In this document: positions 51,305 to 62,776 of the stretch, piece after piece
Position numbering within the stretch: the first letter of the stretch is position 1
Layout: every line of letters starts with the position of its first letter
Assembly (NCBI GenBank): GCA_964007475.1
Contig: OZ023273.1
Coordinates: forward strand, 121,443,812 to 121,507,811
Direction: 5' to 3'
Source: Hybos culiciformis
Taxonomy: Eukaryota > Arthropoda > Insecta > Diptera > Hybotidae
DNA: 64,000 nt
Translations under genes and position numbers: made by a program
The notes under the pieces: generated by a model
Told to the model about the DNA's origin: nothing
Databases searched by the model: none
What the model saw: only the letters and a program-made list of their open reading frames with translations

Positions 51305-52057
51305 GGGGGATGGAAATAAGGCCGCAGGAAATAAGGCCGCGACGTTTTTTTCTTGCGGTCTTATTTCATTTTGAAAAATGAAATAAGGCCGCGAAGATTT
51401 TTTCGCGGCCTTATTTCGTTTTTCAAAATGAAATAAGGCCGCGAAAAAATCCACGCGGTCTTATTTCATTTTTCAAAATGAAATAAGACCGCAAAAAATT
51501 CCTCGCGGCCTTATTTCGTTTTGAAAAATGAAATAAGGCCGCGACAAAAAAAAACAATTATTCGGAGGGCTAATTTCATTTTTATAAACGAAATAAGGCC
51601 GCGTAATCTTGTGAGGTGAGCGCACAGGGCAGGGGGCAGCAGGGCGGCGGGCGGGCGGTTGGTCAGTGGGATTTGCGGCGCTAGCCGCAAATCCCACTGA
51701 CCAACCGCCCGCCCGCCGCCCTGCTGCCCCCTGCCCTGTGCGCTCACCTCACAAGATTACGCGGCCTTATTTCGTTTTTCAAAATGAAATAAGGCCGCGA
51801 AGAAATCCTCGCGGCCTTATTTCATTTTTCAAAATGAAATTAGCCCTCCGATTAATTTTTTTTTTGTCGCGGTCTTATTTCATTTTTCAAAACGAAATAA
51901 GGCCGCGAGGAATTTTATGCGGTCTTATTTCATTTTTCAAAATGAAATAAGACCGCGAGGATTTTTTCGCGGCCTTATTTCATTTTTCAAAATGAAATAA
52001 GACCGCAACAAAAAACCTATCGCGGCCTTATTTCCCGCGGCCTTATTTCACTGCGCC
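51305..52057. mobile_element. 753-bp foldback element built from a GC-rich repeat
   Basis: A giant palindrome centred at about 51681 (ATTTGCGGC-GCTA-GCCGCAAAT). The inner 90 bases of each arm are perfect inverted copies and very GC-rich. Each outer arm consists of alternating direct and inverted copies of GAAATAAGGCCGCGA linked by ATTTTTCAAAAT, so many small hairpins nest inside the large one. I count 11 clear copies plus one degenerate copy per arm. A 9-bp direct repeat TATTTAAAC flanks it (51296-51304 and 52058-52066), which fits transposition (9 bp is usual for Mutator-like elements). The open frames in it are by-products of the palindrome. No transposase is present. Confidence 0.88.
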
Positions 52058-52066
52058 TATTTAAAC

Positions 52067-55000
52067 ACCATACATATAGTGTGTAAACAGTAGAATTTAT
52101 TCTGTTTCAGATTTAATCTACTTATACCTAGATATTATTTAACTAAATTATTAAAAAACTTTAAAAAATGGCAGTTCTTTAATGCCTACGCATTATTTTA
52201 TCTTTATACGGTGGTGGTGTATACAGAATGAAAAAAGGATATATTATTTTAATAATTTTATTTTTCTTTTAATATAATGTAAAGAATTTAAAAATTAATT
52301 TTTTTCAATAAAGTAAACAAAAATTGCCAAACGCTTGTTCTTAATTTATTTCATATTATATTAACAACAGCACGTCTTCATGAACTACATGTGATGAATT
52401 CTTTTTGTACATTTTTGAACTAAAAAGCTAAATAAAACATAATTTATAATAAAGAAAGGGTTTAAACATATTTTACACTTTATATATATACATAAGATAG
52501 TTGTTGTCTTTTATTATAACAACTGGTTTATGCAGAAATTTTCTTTAATTTAAATAATTTCAAAAGAGAATTATTTCAACAAAATATAATTTTTAATGTA
52601 TGGTGAATATTATTTACACATTTTCTTTTTCAATATTATAGATAGAGTGTATTCAGATTTTATTTAAAATTATGTGTATATGAAATAATTTTTTATATAT
52701 GAAAGCATTAATAATGTTCTATGTGAATAATATATCATGATTAATGACGATATGCAACGCATTAAGTAAATTTAGGTATTTGTATTTTATATAGTTAAAT
52801 TTTGTAAAATCTAAATTATTTGAATCGAGATGATGAAATTTAATAGACTATTATTATTGCTTTTTATTAGCTTTTATAATATAAAAAAAATTTTAAATTG
52901 ATTACAACGTTTTGTTAATATCATTTTAAGTGATATTTTTAACTAAACTATTTTAAAATAAATTATATTTTTCTCCAGATCTCCAGCAAATAAAATTTTT
53001 ATTAGTTAAAATATAGTAGCGAAATGCTTTGCACAATATTTACATGTGAACGGGAGAATGAAATACTTGCGCAGGGATTGAAAATTAAAAGAAGTATATG
53101 ATAGTTTAGAGGAATTAATTGTAGGAAGATCACATTCGGAAAAAAAATTACCATAATTTCATTTAATTATGCGCTTGATATATGAATGGATCATATAATT
53201 TCAAAGTTAAAGCCTGGCTTCAAAGTATCCATATTATGGAAAAATAACTATTTTCGCTAAAAACATTACTTCTGCTCTAATTAAATTGGCACAAAATTTA
53301 ACAATGTTCTGAATATCTCTGTAATATTCTATTTCCAATTTCATCTGTTTTTTTTTTAAATATATTGACTAGGTCCAGAATCTAAAATTCTTTTCTTCAA
53401 AATGGTGTTTTTTTTTCCAGAATGAAGGAAAATTAATTTTACACATTTTTTTTTTTTTTTACATAAATAAAAAAAAAGGAGTATTTACATCCTTTTCTGA
53501 AAAGGTGAGCCCTTGTGTATTTTTCTTTTCTTTCTGATAAAGAAATTATTTTAAAGACATAAAGTGTGAAAATGAATAGAGAATTCATTATAAAAAAAAA
53601 ATAAACTTTGGAAAAGACCCAGGTAAAAATACGAGATGTTAACTTCATAAAAAATATAATGAAGGTTTCCTTTTTCAAAAATATTTTATTCTTTTTTAGA
53701 GCTTTCATAGACTACAAAATTAATTGCAATAGTAAATCATAAAAAATCGACATTAAATATCGGCTCCAGGATATTTATGTTTAGTTTCTATTTTTTTTTT
53801 ATAGTATTTTGGTCATTTTAGTTATAAAATGTAACTTTTAATAAATTGTAAAACAACAAACTAATCCAAACCACTTTCCTATTTTTTCTAAAATAACATA
53901 CATTTTTGTTTTTAATCTGAAAGTAATGAATAATGAAAATCATTATGGAGAAATTTATACTTTTTTTTATATGTATAACTAATTAAAAAAGTCACACAAA
54001 TTTCATAAAAAACTTTACACTTTTTAAAAATTTTAAAAGGAAAGTAAACTTTTATTTTTAGAAAATTAATTAATAAAAATTAGTTATGTTCGTTATGTAT
54101 AATCCATTTCATAAAATTGAACACATTATTTCGTACCTTGAAAACTAATCTTTTGTCATATAATTCAGAGATTACATAACTATCTGATTTGAAATAATAC
54201 ATACCAAAAACGTGCATTACACCAAAATACATCCTTTTCTTTTAATACATTTGATTTTTGAAACTTGTGGCATTTTCTATTTTTTGGTTAACATTTTTTT
54301 TACTGGTGGTCTATTTTGTTTTAAGCCATGTAAAGCATTTTTGTGCAGATTGCTTAAAGTCACTGACCATAAGTTCGTTTAAAATTCAGTTTTCGGATAA
54401 CCCACAATCGAAATATGTGATTAATCTTGCTTACAATTTTCAAACAATTTTTTAACATATAAATATAGTAAGGAATTGAAATAAAATTCTTAGTCACTAG
54501 TGGTTTTATTTAATAAAATTTTAATTTTTTATTATCTCTTTAAATGTAAAGTACCTACACGATTATATAATGAATAATTTTCTATAGTCACTAAAATAAA
54601 ATTTTAATGCTTTCGTTAAATCAATTATGGAGTAAAATTTTAAATTCTCATATGACAAGGCAATATTAAGGAAAAATAATATACAATGCACATTGCATTA
54701 TTATACACATATTTGAATTATATATATAGACATCTATGTACATTCATACAATCAAAATACATTATGTTGTAAAAAATATTAAATATCTACATATATATAC
54801 GATAGAAAATTTATTTTGAAATCAAACATTATTGATTCCCTAGAGACAAGAGACCTAAAAAAAAAAATTTTTTGTTTTTAATGAATAGAGATATTCTGTC
54901 AAGTAATAGTTTATGATTGAAATATTTCCAAAATTTTATTTTATAATATTCATTCCTGCAGATCACTTTATGATTTTAATCTCATTGTAGAATATAAAAT

Positions 55001-56876
55001 TTTGGTTTCAAAATATGTTGTACAATGTATATACACAAAACATATAGGTTTTGAATATGATTTTATAACCAAACATTCATTTTAAATTAACAAAGAAATT
55101 TAAGTACAATAAAGATCTAAAAAATAAAAAAAAAATTCCCGCACAAGCACAAATAGAAGAACCCTTTAAATCTACATACAATATTTGTTTTATGAATTTT
55201 TACTTAACTTATCATTTTCTAATATTTATATAGATAAAAACAACACTGTAATGGAGAATGAGAAAATTTATGTGCGGGAAATAAAATTAGATACTATTAA
55301 AATTTTTAGTTTATTTCTACCATGTACCATGTATAGTTCATTGCGCTAATAAAATAAAAGAAATGAATATTCTCCAAGTAAAATTTGTAATTTTTATTTT
55401 TGTTTTTTTAATTGTTTTCTTCAAGAAAATTATTTGCGGCTGCAAAGGTTACATGAACGGACATTTGAAACTTTTAAACAAAAAAGTTAAGCAAAAAAAA
55501 GCATTTTTTTTTATCCTGACTTAAATGTGAAATTTATTGGGAAACTGATTTCATTATACTAATGAAATGTCAAATTTTATCCCACAAAATACTCTAATAA
55601 AATATTGTAGGTCTCTATTTTGAAGAAAATCTGTAGATAATAGATAGACAGATAAGAAATTCAAACTTTATAAAACTTATTTTTGATTACAGCAAAATAA
55701 TTTTTTTCCATAAATAGTGAATATGTTTTTCCAATGTTGATGTATATGTATGTACTTTAAAAAAAATGTTGATGGTAGATGTTAAATGTCCTGGCTGATA
55801 AGTTGATATTATTATAATAGATCGCATGCACAAAAATAATTAAAGTTTAAGATCTTATTTGTACAAAAACTAAATGGACAAAATTATGTATATTTGTAAT
55901 GTATTTATATATGAGAAAAATAAAAAGTAGCATTATATAGTAAATTAAAACTACTTCGTAGTTATAAGGCTTATTTGGAAAACATGGAAGTTGATCAGAG
56001 TATTAAATAAACAACAAAAATTTCAATTAATTTAATTGAATTTTTTATTTACACGTACATTATTTTTAAGTAATTTAAATTTCTCTCTTTCAATTCTTTC
56101 AAAGTATTTATTCTATAAAAACATTTGTGTTTTTATTTTCAGTTTTAATTACTATTATAATAAAATTTATAAAGAACTTACTGCTTGTTCAATTAATTAA
56201 ATTATTAGGTAAGTCTGAAAAAAAGACCTAAAAGGATAAAGTTAGTCGTCTATTTTATTATTATATCCAATATAATTAATTAAAAAATTGATCACCAAAT
56301 CGAAATATGCAAAACGTTTTATTTTATTTGAGCATGTATTATCAAATTAATGAAAATGAGATAATTTGTTCGAAAATATTCTTAGTGAAAAAACTTAATT
56401 TGCTTATATTTAGTATCAGAAGCTATTTTTGCAAAAATTAGTTTCACCATAAATCGTCTTTGTTTCAAACAAAAAACGCATTGAAAAAGTTTGGTCTACG
56501 TTTTTTTCCAGTGTTAAATAATCTTGTTGAAAAAACTGAAACGTCCTTGATATTCTAAAGTACTATATACATGGGTAATAAACAATATGTCACAAAACAA
56601 TTATGTCACAAATAGTACGAACTATGAAAAAAAAAGTAAAATTTTATTCTCATTTTTTAAAACAAATGTATACAGGTTGATTTTTAGTTTAATTAAGACT
56701 TCATTACAGTAACTTTGATAAATAAATACTATTTTTAAAACCATTGAATTCTACAAGATTTCATAATATTTTCATTTATACCAATTTTTGATATATTCCA
56801 ATTATTAATTCTGTAATGTCTTTTTTAATAATATTCAGAAATATTACTTTTAACAATATACATTGGATCTTGAACT
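52067..56876. other. non-coding AT-rich region
   Basis: No exon, RNA gene or bounded repeat is recognised. Short ORFs are Phe/Ile/Lys/Asn-rich, as expected from random AT-rich sequence. Confidence 0.5.
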
Positions 56877-56879
56877 TTA

Positions 56880-57083
56880 TGCTGGCCATACACGGTCCAA
56901 CTTGATTGTACAACATGTTGACAACAAGTTGTACGTTTTGGCACACACGATACAACTTAATATTAAAATTTTTATATTTTTTGCCAACCAACTTCAAACA
57001 AGTTGTCAACTTGCCCACACACGATACAACTTGCCATGTTGTCAACATGTTGTACAACCAAGTTGGACCCTGTATGGCCAGCA
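56880..57083. mobile_element. 204-bp MITE with TTA target duplication
   Basis: Inverted ends of over 50 bp that begin TGCTGGCCATACACGGTCCA on the left and TGCTGGCCATACAGGGTCCA when the right end is reversed. TTA flanks both sides (56877-56879 and 57084-57086), as in PIF/Harbinger-type insertions. Motifs TTGTACAACATGTTGACAAC and ACACACGATACAACTT recur inside. It is non-coding. Confidence 0.85.
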
Positions 57084-57086
57084 TTA

Positions 57087-58470
57087 GAACATTTGAACTG
57101 ATTTAATAATAAAAATAATCCCTATATCATTTAAATTTACTGTCTAGTCTTTCCTTATTTATATATTTTTAGTTTCAATTTGATTTCAGTTTTTCCTACA
57201 ATATGTAATACATACATTGTACATTTGTACATTATTATGTATAGTACAAATAAAAAATAATAAATAATGATATTTTCGATATTTTAAATCATTAGAAACA
57301 TAAATTTAAGGTTTTTTTTCTGTTTTACAAAAATGGCTAACATTTTTTACTGATTGAAGGACATCTCTTAATACATTTCATATTGAATCTAACACTATGC
57401 TGGTTATAAATCTCGCATCACACAAGACAAGAGATTAATTGAAAGGAATTATGGTTAAAAAAAAAGTTTTATTTTTCTTAATAGACAATATTATAGATAC
57501 GTGCTGTATCTGTTGTTTAGGGATTAATATATTTTGATGTTTTTGTCCATTATCTTAAATCTGAATTTTATCATTTTCATCATATGAGAAGACATTTGAA
57601 ATATATTATTATATATTATCAGGTAGAATTAATGGAGTAATTCACGTAACCTAAATATTGACAATTTCATTTCAAATAAGAAGTTATTCATTTGGAAATT
57701 ATACATTCAATATATATGAAATTAAATTACTGAATGAATAAATTATTATTTAATATTATTAGACGTATTTTTTTTTATTTTATTTTGATGATTAATTTTG
57801 TATACGGCTTTTATTTGAATTGTTTACATGCACGTAATTAACTCGATACGTTTATGTTAAATATAATAATATTAATAAAGCTTAAATAAATTTTATAATA
57901 ATTCTAATATATTTTTCAAATTGAAAATTCATAATACAAGTTTGAATAACTTTTATTATGAATGATTCACATTAACGTTCAATATCATCAATATTATATA
58001 CAAAAAACTCAATGTCGATAATATCATCTACATCTATGTATCATTAATGCTTGAATAAGCTTCCTATTCAAGCTTGTAAATCTCAAATTCATATAATTTT
58101 CTGCCTTCACAAAATGATATATGCATGTATCACACATTAATATTAATAAATATATACATTGCCGATCAACTATTTTGCAAAGTTTATGATAATATACGTA
58201 TATATTAATTTTAAATCTTCTGAAGTTCTCTTGACTACCATACATAAGTTTAATTCTATAAAATCAATCCATAAAGCCCATATAAGGCTTGAGGGTTGTA
58301 TCTTATAAGTTCTTTTTTACAAATAAGATAATTTGCTAATAAATTAAATTAAATAATATAGATACTTTTAAAATGATTATTGTAATGTAAGCTGCTTTTA
58401 CAATAGAAAGGTTATAAAGCCCTGAGCTTACTCTTCTATAGTGAAATTAACTTACTATATTATTACAAAC
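57087..58470. other. non-coding AT-rich region
   Basis: No gene or element recognised between the two neighbouring transposons. Confidence 0.5.
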
Positions 58471-58478
58471 TGTATAAT

Positions 58479-59456
58479 TGGGATTGCAAAAAAAGCAAAA
58501 AAAAACCAATACCGGTATTTCGGTATTGAACTTTACTGATACCGGGATCCCGGTTTTAATACCGGTATTCCAAAAAATAATATTTCTCAAAATAAAAAAT
58601 ACCTATAATAATTATTATAAAAATGAAAAAAAAAAATATTTAATTAATAAAAAACATACCCACTGCTAATTGCAACCTCCAATAATTAAAAAAAAAATAC
58701 TTTCACACTAAATCAGCAGAATTGTTAAAATATTTAAGTAAATACAAATGCAACTACAAACAACAAACTATTAAGAGCCCTCAGTGCGGAAAATGGGTCT
58801 TGGTTTTACTTTGATTCTAGAGTTAATACAATTTCGACTGATGTGATTTTTTGATATGTTAGAGAGTATATATTTTAAAGGCCCAAATGAGCCTTTAAAA
58901 TACTTGAACATTATGCTTAGATTCTGAATTAAAGCAAAAAGATAATAAAAAAATCTCAAACGCAGAAATAAAGCTAAAATACCACTCTCCAGGGCTGGTG
59001 ACGTGAAATTTTGAATTTCTTTAATTTTCTAAACAATTTTTAATTAATTTCATTTATTTCTAACAAATTTTTAATTTTTTTAATACAGTTTCTGCACAGA
59101 AATAAAATTCAAATATAGTTTTCTGGTAGAGGTGTTTTTCGTACAATTTTTGTCGCATTTTTCACGGCCGTTTATTTTGTGTAAAATAAAACAAAAAAAA
59201 ATTGCAAAAATAGAAAACAGAATTTCACGTCGAGGGCTCTTAGAACTTTTATTTTTTTAGTAACCGCACTTGTTTGTAATTATAAAAAACAATCTACTAA
59301 AAATATCAAAAAAATATTGAATAATAAATCCTCAGAAAAAAATTTAAATACCGAAATACCGGTTTTGACAAATATAATATCGGTATTAATTTTCATTGGT
59401 TTTTTTCCGAAATACCGGGATCCCGGTATACCGGGATCCCGGTATTGCGATCCCTA
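58479..59456. mobile_element. hAT-type element, 978 bp, interrupted by a nested insertion
   Basis: Flanked by the exact 8-bp duplication TGTATAAT (58471-58478 and 59457-59464). The ends are TGGGATTGCAA and TTGCGATCCCTA, near-perfect inverted repeats. Both subterminal regions carry repeated ATACCGGTATT and CCGGGATCCCGGTA words, which look like clustered transposase-binding sites. A TTAA-type element sits inside at 58775-59239. Without it the host element would be about 510 bp and non-coding. Confidence 0.9.
58775..59239 (-). mobile_element. TTAA-flanked MITE, copy 2, nested, 465 bp
   Basis: Same family as 25869-26409 but in the opposite orientation, with ends GAGCCCTC and GAGGGCTC. Flanks are TTAA on the left and TTAG on the right, a one-base decay. 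Shared interior landmarks include CAGGGCTGGTGACGTGAAAT and the word ACGGCCGTTTATTTTGTG or a variant. It is shorter than copy 1 through internal deletion. It inserted after the surrounding hAT element. Confidence 0.85.
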
Positions 59457-59756
59457 TGTATAATGATTTAATGATATATTTTCAGATTTGACATTAGGAT
59501 TTGTTTTAAGGATTGTGAGGTTCGACTTCCTGATTGACGATATCCAATAAATTTTTTTTATGTGTAATGAGATTAATTAATTGGACAGGCCTTAAATGCT
59601 CATCTAATAGTATGAACTTGCGTAAATTGAACCAGCAAATAGCTTTTCTAAAATTGAATACGCTTTTAAATATCTGTTTATTCTACCCCACTCCCAATGA
59701 TCCAATAACAAAGGTCATGAAACATCGAATGAAGTAAATTAATTTTGAATTCTTGG

Positions 59757-59836
59757 ATAAGACGGTAATCGAACCGGGCCCAAGGGTTATTGTTATTGAA
59801 AGCAAATGCGCTTGAATCACTGCGCCATTTACCTAT
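59757..59836 (-). repeat. tRNA-derived SINE head
   Basis: On the - strand, ATGGCGCAGTGATTCAAGCGC (59828-59808) is a good A box and CCGGTTCGATTACC (59777-59764) a good B box, in the right order and about 40 bases apart. The intervening sequence (CCCTTGGGCCC) is SINE-like and does not form a full cloverleaf. A body may extend towards 59520 but its end is not clear. Confidence 0.65.
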
Positions 59837-62198
59837 CATGTTTGAAAATATTAAAATTAAAAATAAGGATAAAAAATTATTTCACTTATAAAAATGCAAA
59901 TCATTAATAAAAAATTAAAAAAAATAAATAAATTTTATTACTCCTATTAATTACCATTATATCTGAACTTTAACCGCACTGACAAAATTGAATTATGACC
60001 ACTCTATCTACGGTATACCTATGTCTTTAAGATGGCAGACATTTGTGTGTGACATTGGTTAGACAATTTACAAAAAAAAAAAGTACTTTTCTTTCAAACA
60101 ATAATATAAATTATATTAATAATCCTAAAAGTAAATTTGCAAATTATCTTAATTCTAGCTATTATTATAATATAGTATGTTTAGACGAAATTATTGAAAA
60201 TTTTTTATTTATAAAATGTTTGAATATTTATAGAGAGATCAATATTAAAAAATTAAATGGAATATTTCTTCGTGACATAGATTAAAATTTTGTCTGAACT
60301 ATACTAACTTTTTTTCAATAAAGGTTGTTAAATATAGGAACCAAATCTTATCTCTTCGAAATAGTCAATAGTCAAATGTAATTAAAAAAAAATAATAAAA
60401 GTTCGAAAGTTATTTATTCTCGTGGTTCTATCTGTGAATAAAATATTCAGTTCATCATGGTTTTACTTTAATAATAAATACTTATACAAGGATCACAAAG
60501 ATTTAATTTTGTTTAAATATGTTGCACTTTTTGGGATTTTTAGATTTTTTTATCCAATAGCGAATACTGTTGTTAATGATACTAAAGCTGAACTATCTGA
60601 AATTATTCTAAATAAAATAATTTGTATTAAAACTCTTGCTAAACAAACTGAATAAAAATTTGAATATTTCACAAACTTTAATTATTAAATGGTAGATCCA
60701 TATACAAGAAATTTCCATAATTTTAGAAAAAAAGTAATAATGATATCTGAAAGAAATAATAGGTACCTATTTAAAATTTCAATAAAGCTAAAATTGTTCT
60801 TTTATCCATTTCTCGGAATATAAATATAATACAGAGAAATTGAAAGAAAAAATTGAAGCCAAAATCCAATTTAAATTCAAAATATGCTATAACAAAATTG
60901 AAAAATCATACCTAAGGTAAACAAAACAAAAAAAAATTTTTTTTTTTTGTGAAAATTGAAAAACTATTTTGTTAAACAAAACAACTCTTCGTATAAAAAA
61001 CGAAAATATTAAAAAATCGTTGGGTTACTTTTTCAATAAAGAACAATATTATTTTATAGTATAGGTACTTATATATTTTTTTAAAATAATTTCTTAGAAA
61101 ACATAAACTTGCTATTATAAAAAAAAGGCAATAAAGTTCTTTTATACTTTTGGTTTGACTATAAAACCAAACCAAGAAACTTCATTTGTAATTTACTATA
61201 TACATAAAAAAAATATACATGAAGGTAACTGATTCCTGAAAAAAAAAATCCTAGTTATGAAGTATTGTGTATAACCATACTAATAAAAAGGTGAAGTATA
61301 CAATATAATAAAAAACCGATAGGGAATAGGAAATATAAAAATATTTCGCATTATTTTATATTAATCCTTTTTTTTTTATTAACATTACTTCAAAAACATT
61401 TCACATATGCATAATTTGCATTAAAGGAAAACTTTTTGTATCGGTTTAGTAAATATAGATTGTTAGATTAAAAGTTTTTTTTCTTTCTAAATTTTGTAAT
61501 GAAAAAGTTCCTTTTACTATTATGTGGTGCATTCACAGAAAGATGACAAAAACAATTTATTTTTTTTTAACTAATTCGTTTCTTTCTTCATTTTTGTGGC
61601 GGCTTTAGGGGTTGAAAACTATTAATATGCGAAATATAAAAAAAAAAAAAACGCAATATTTTATTTTTCTATAAAAGTATTTTAATTTTATTTTCCGGGG
61701 CTTCTAAATAGAAAATTTAAGTAGTTCGTTATAATGCTTTCCGTAGTTTTTATATAATGTATTATGTATTTGTATAAAATACCAATAATGGAGTTAGGTA
61801 AAAAGTTTATTTTAACGAATTGAGAATAATTATTTAAATTTAAATTTTCATTAAAAATGCATAGTAACTAATGTAAGAATTATAGTGAAAACCAATAGTA
61901 CGGTTGATTATTCGTTTTTAATTATTCGCATAGAGAGAACATAAGGAAATTTTTTATAAAACTATGTTAATTTTTATTATATAGAATTCTCTTTCAGGGC
62001 GAAATCATTGTAATTCTTAGTTTAACATAATTTTTCACTAGAATTTTATTGAAGTTTCAGAGTACAATAATATTAGAAATTTAATAATTTAAATACCATA
62101 AAAATTTCACGTTAAAATATCTGCCAGTAGTTATTGTTCAAAATCTACGTACATGTTAATATATAAAATATTTTGAAAATTATGTGAATATATATAAA
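59837..62198. other. non-coding AT-rich region
   Basis: Two + strand ORFs of about 80 codons (60043-60285 and 60422-60655) are present, but their composition (Ile, Asn, Lys, Phe, Tyr) is that of random AT-rich DNA and they resemble nothing I know. No element is recognised. Confidence 0.45.
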
Positions 62199-62206
62199 GT
62201 ATATAC

Positions 62207-62768
62207 CAGGGGTGGCCAGACTTTATCCCAACAGGAGCCGAAATTACAAAAATCAGAATTGTCGAGAGCCGCAATTAGAAATTGTTTTAAATATCGTCGG
62301 TCTCATGCAAAAATCACGAAACTGCAAAAACATAGTTTTGAGAAAGTTGAATTTGAATTTTTTTTTCCTTTTTTTTAGTACGTTTTGGTACTTTCGGGGA
62401 AATAGAAATAGTCTTGCGGATAATTTATGAGCTTTCGACTTCTAACTTTGAACATATTAAAATTTTAGTTTTTTATAATTTTTCTACAATATAAGAAGAA
62501 AACGAGACCGACGATATGTAAACTGTCTTTATTGACATTTTCATTTATCTTTATTTTCATTCATAATTTATTTAAAAAAAATCCCATGTATGTTTATTTA
62601 TAAAGAAAAATTATAATGACAACCAATACATTACATAAGAAAACGGTTTTTTTAAATAGTATTTTTTAAAAACAATTTTTAACAATATTTTTTCAAACGT
62701 GGCTAGAGCCGCAGTGAAGAAGAACGAGAGCCGCATGCGGCTCGCGAGCCGCAGTTTGGCCAAGTATG
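62207..62768. mobile_element. hAT-type non-autonomous element, 562 bp
   Basis: The ends CAGGGGTGGCCAGACT and, reversed, CATACTTGGCCAAACT are imperfect inverted repeats of a type well known in hAT elements. The exact 8-bp duplication GTATATAC flanks it (62199-62206 and 62769-62776). GAGCCGCATGCGGCTC near the right end and GAGCCGCAATT near the left are subterminal repeats. An inner inverted pair ATCGTCGGTCTC/GAGACCGACGAT is also present. No transposase ORF. Confidence 0.9.
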
Positions 62769-62776
62769 GTATATAC

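Noticed and set aside
51473..51950. Overlapping ORFs on both strands rich in Pro, Ala and Arg
   Set aside because: They are by-products of the GC-rich palindrome; mirror-image copies appear on both strands.
53439..53708. 89-codon ORF on the - strand with hydrophobic stretches, considered as the missing signal-peptide exon
   Set aside because: Composition is that of random AT-rich sequence, and no donor of the required phase follows a signal peptide.
60043..60655. Two + strand ORFs of about 80 codons
   Set aside because: Low-complexity Ile/Asn/Lys/Phe composition, no recognisable motif and no signal of selection visible.
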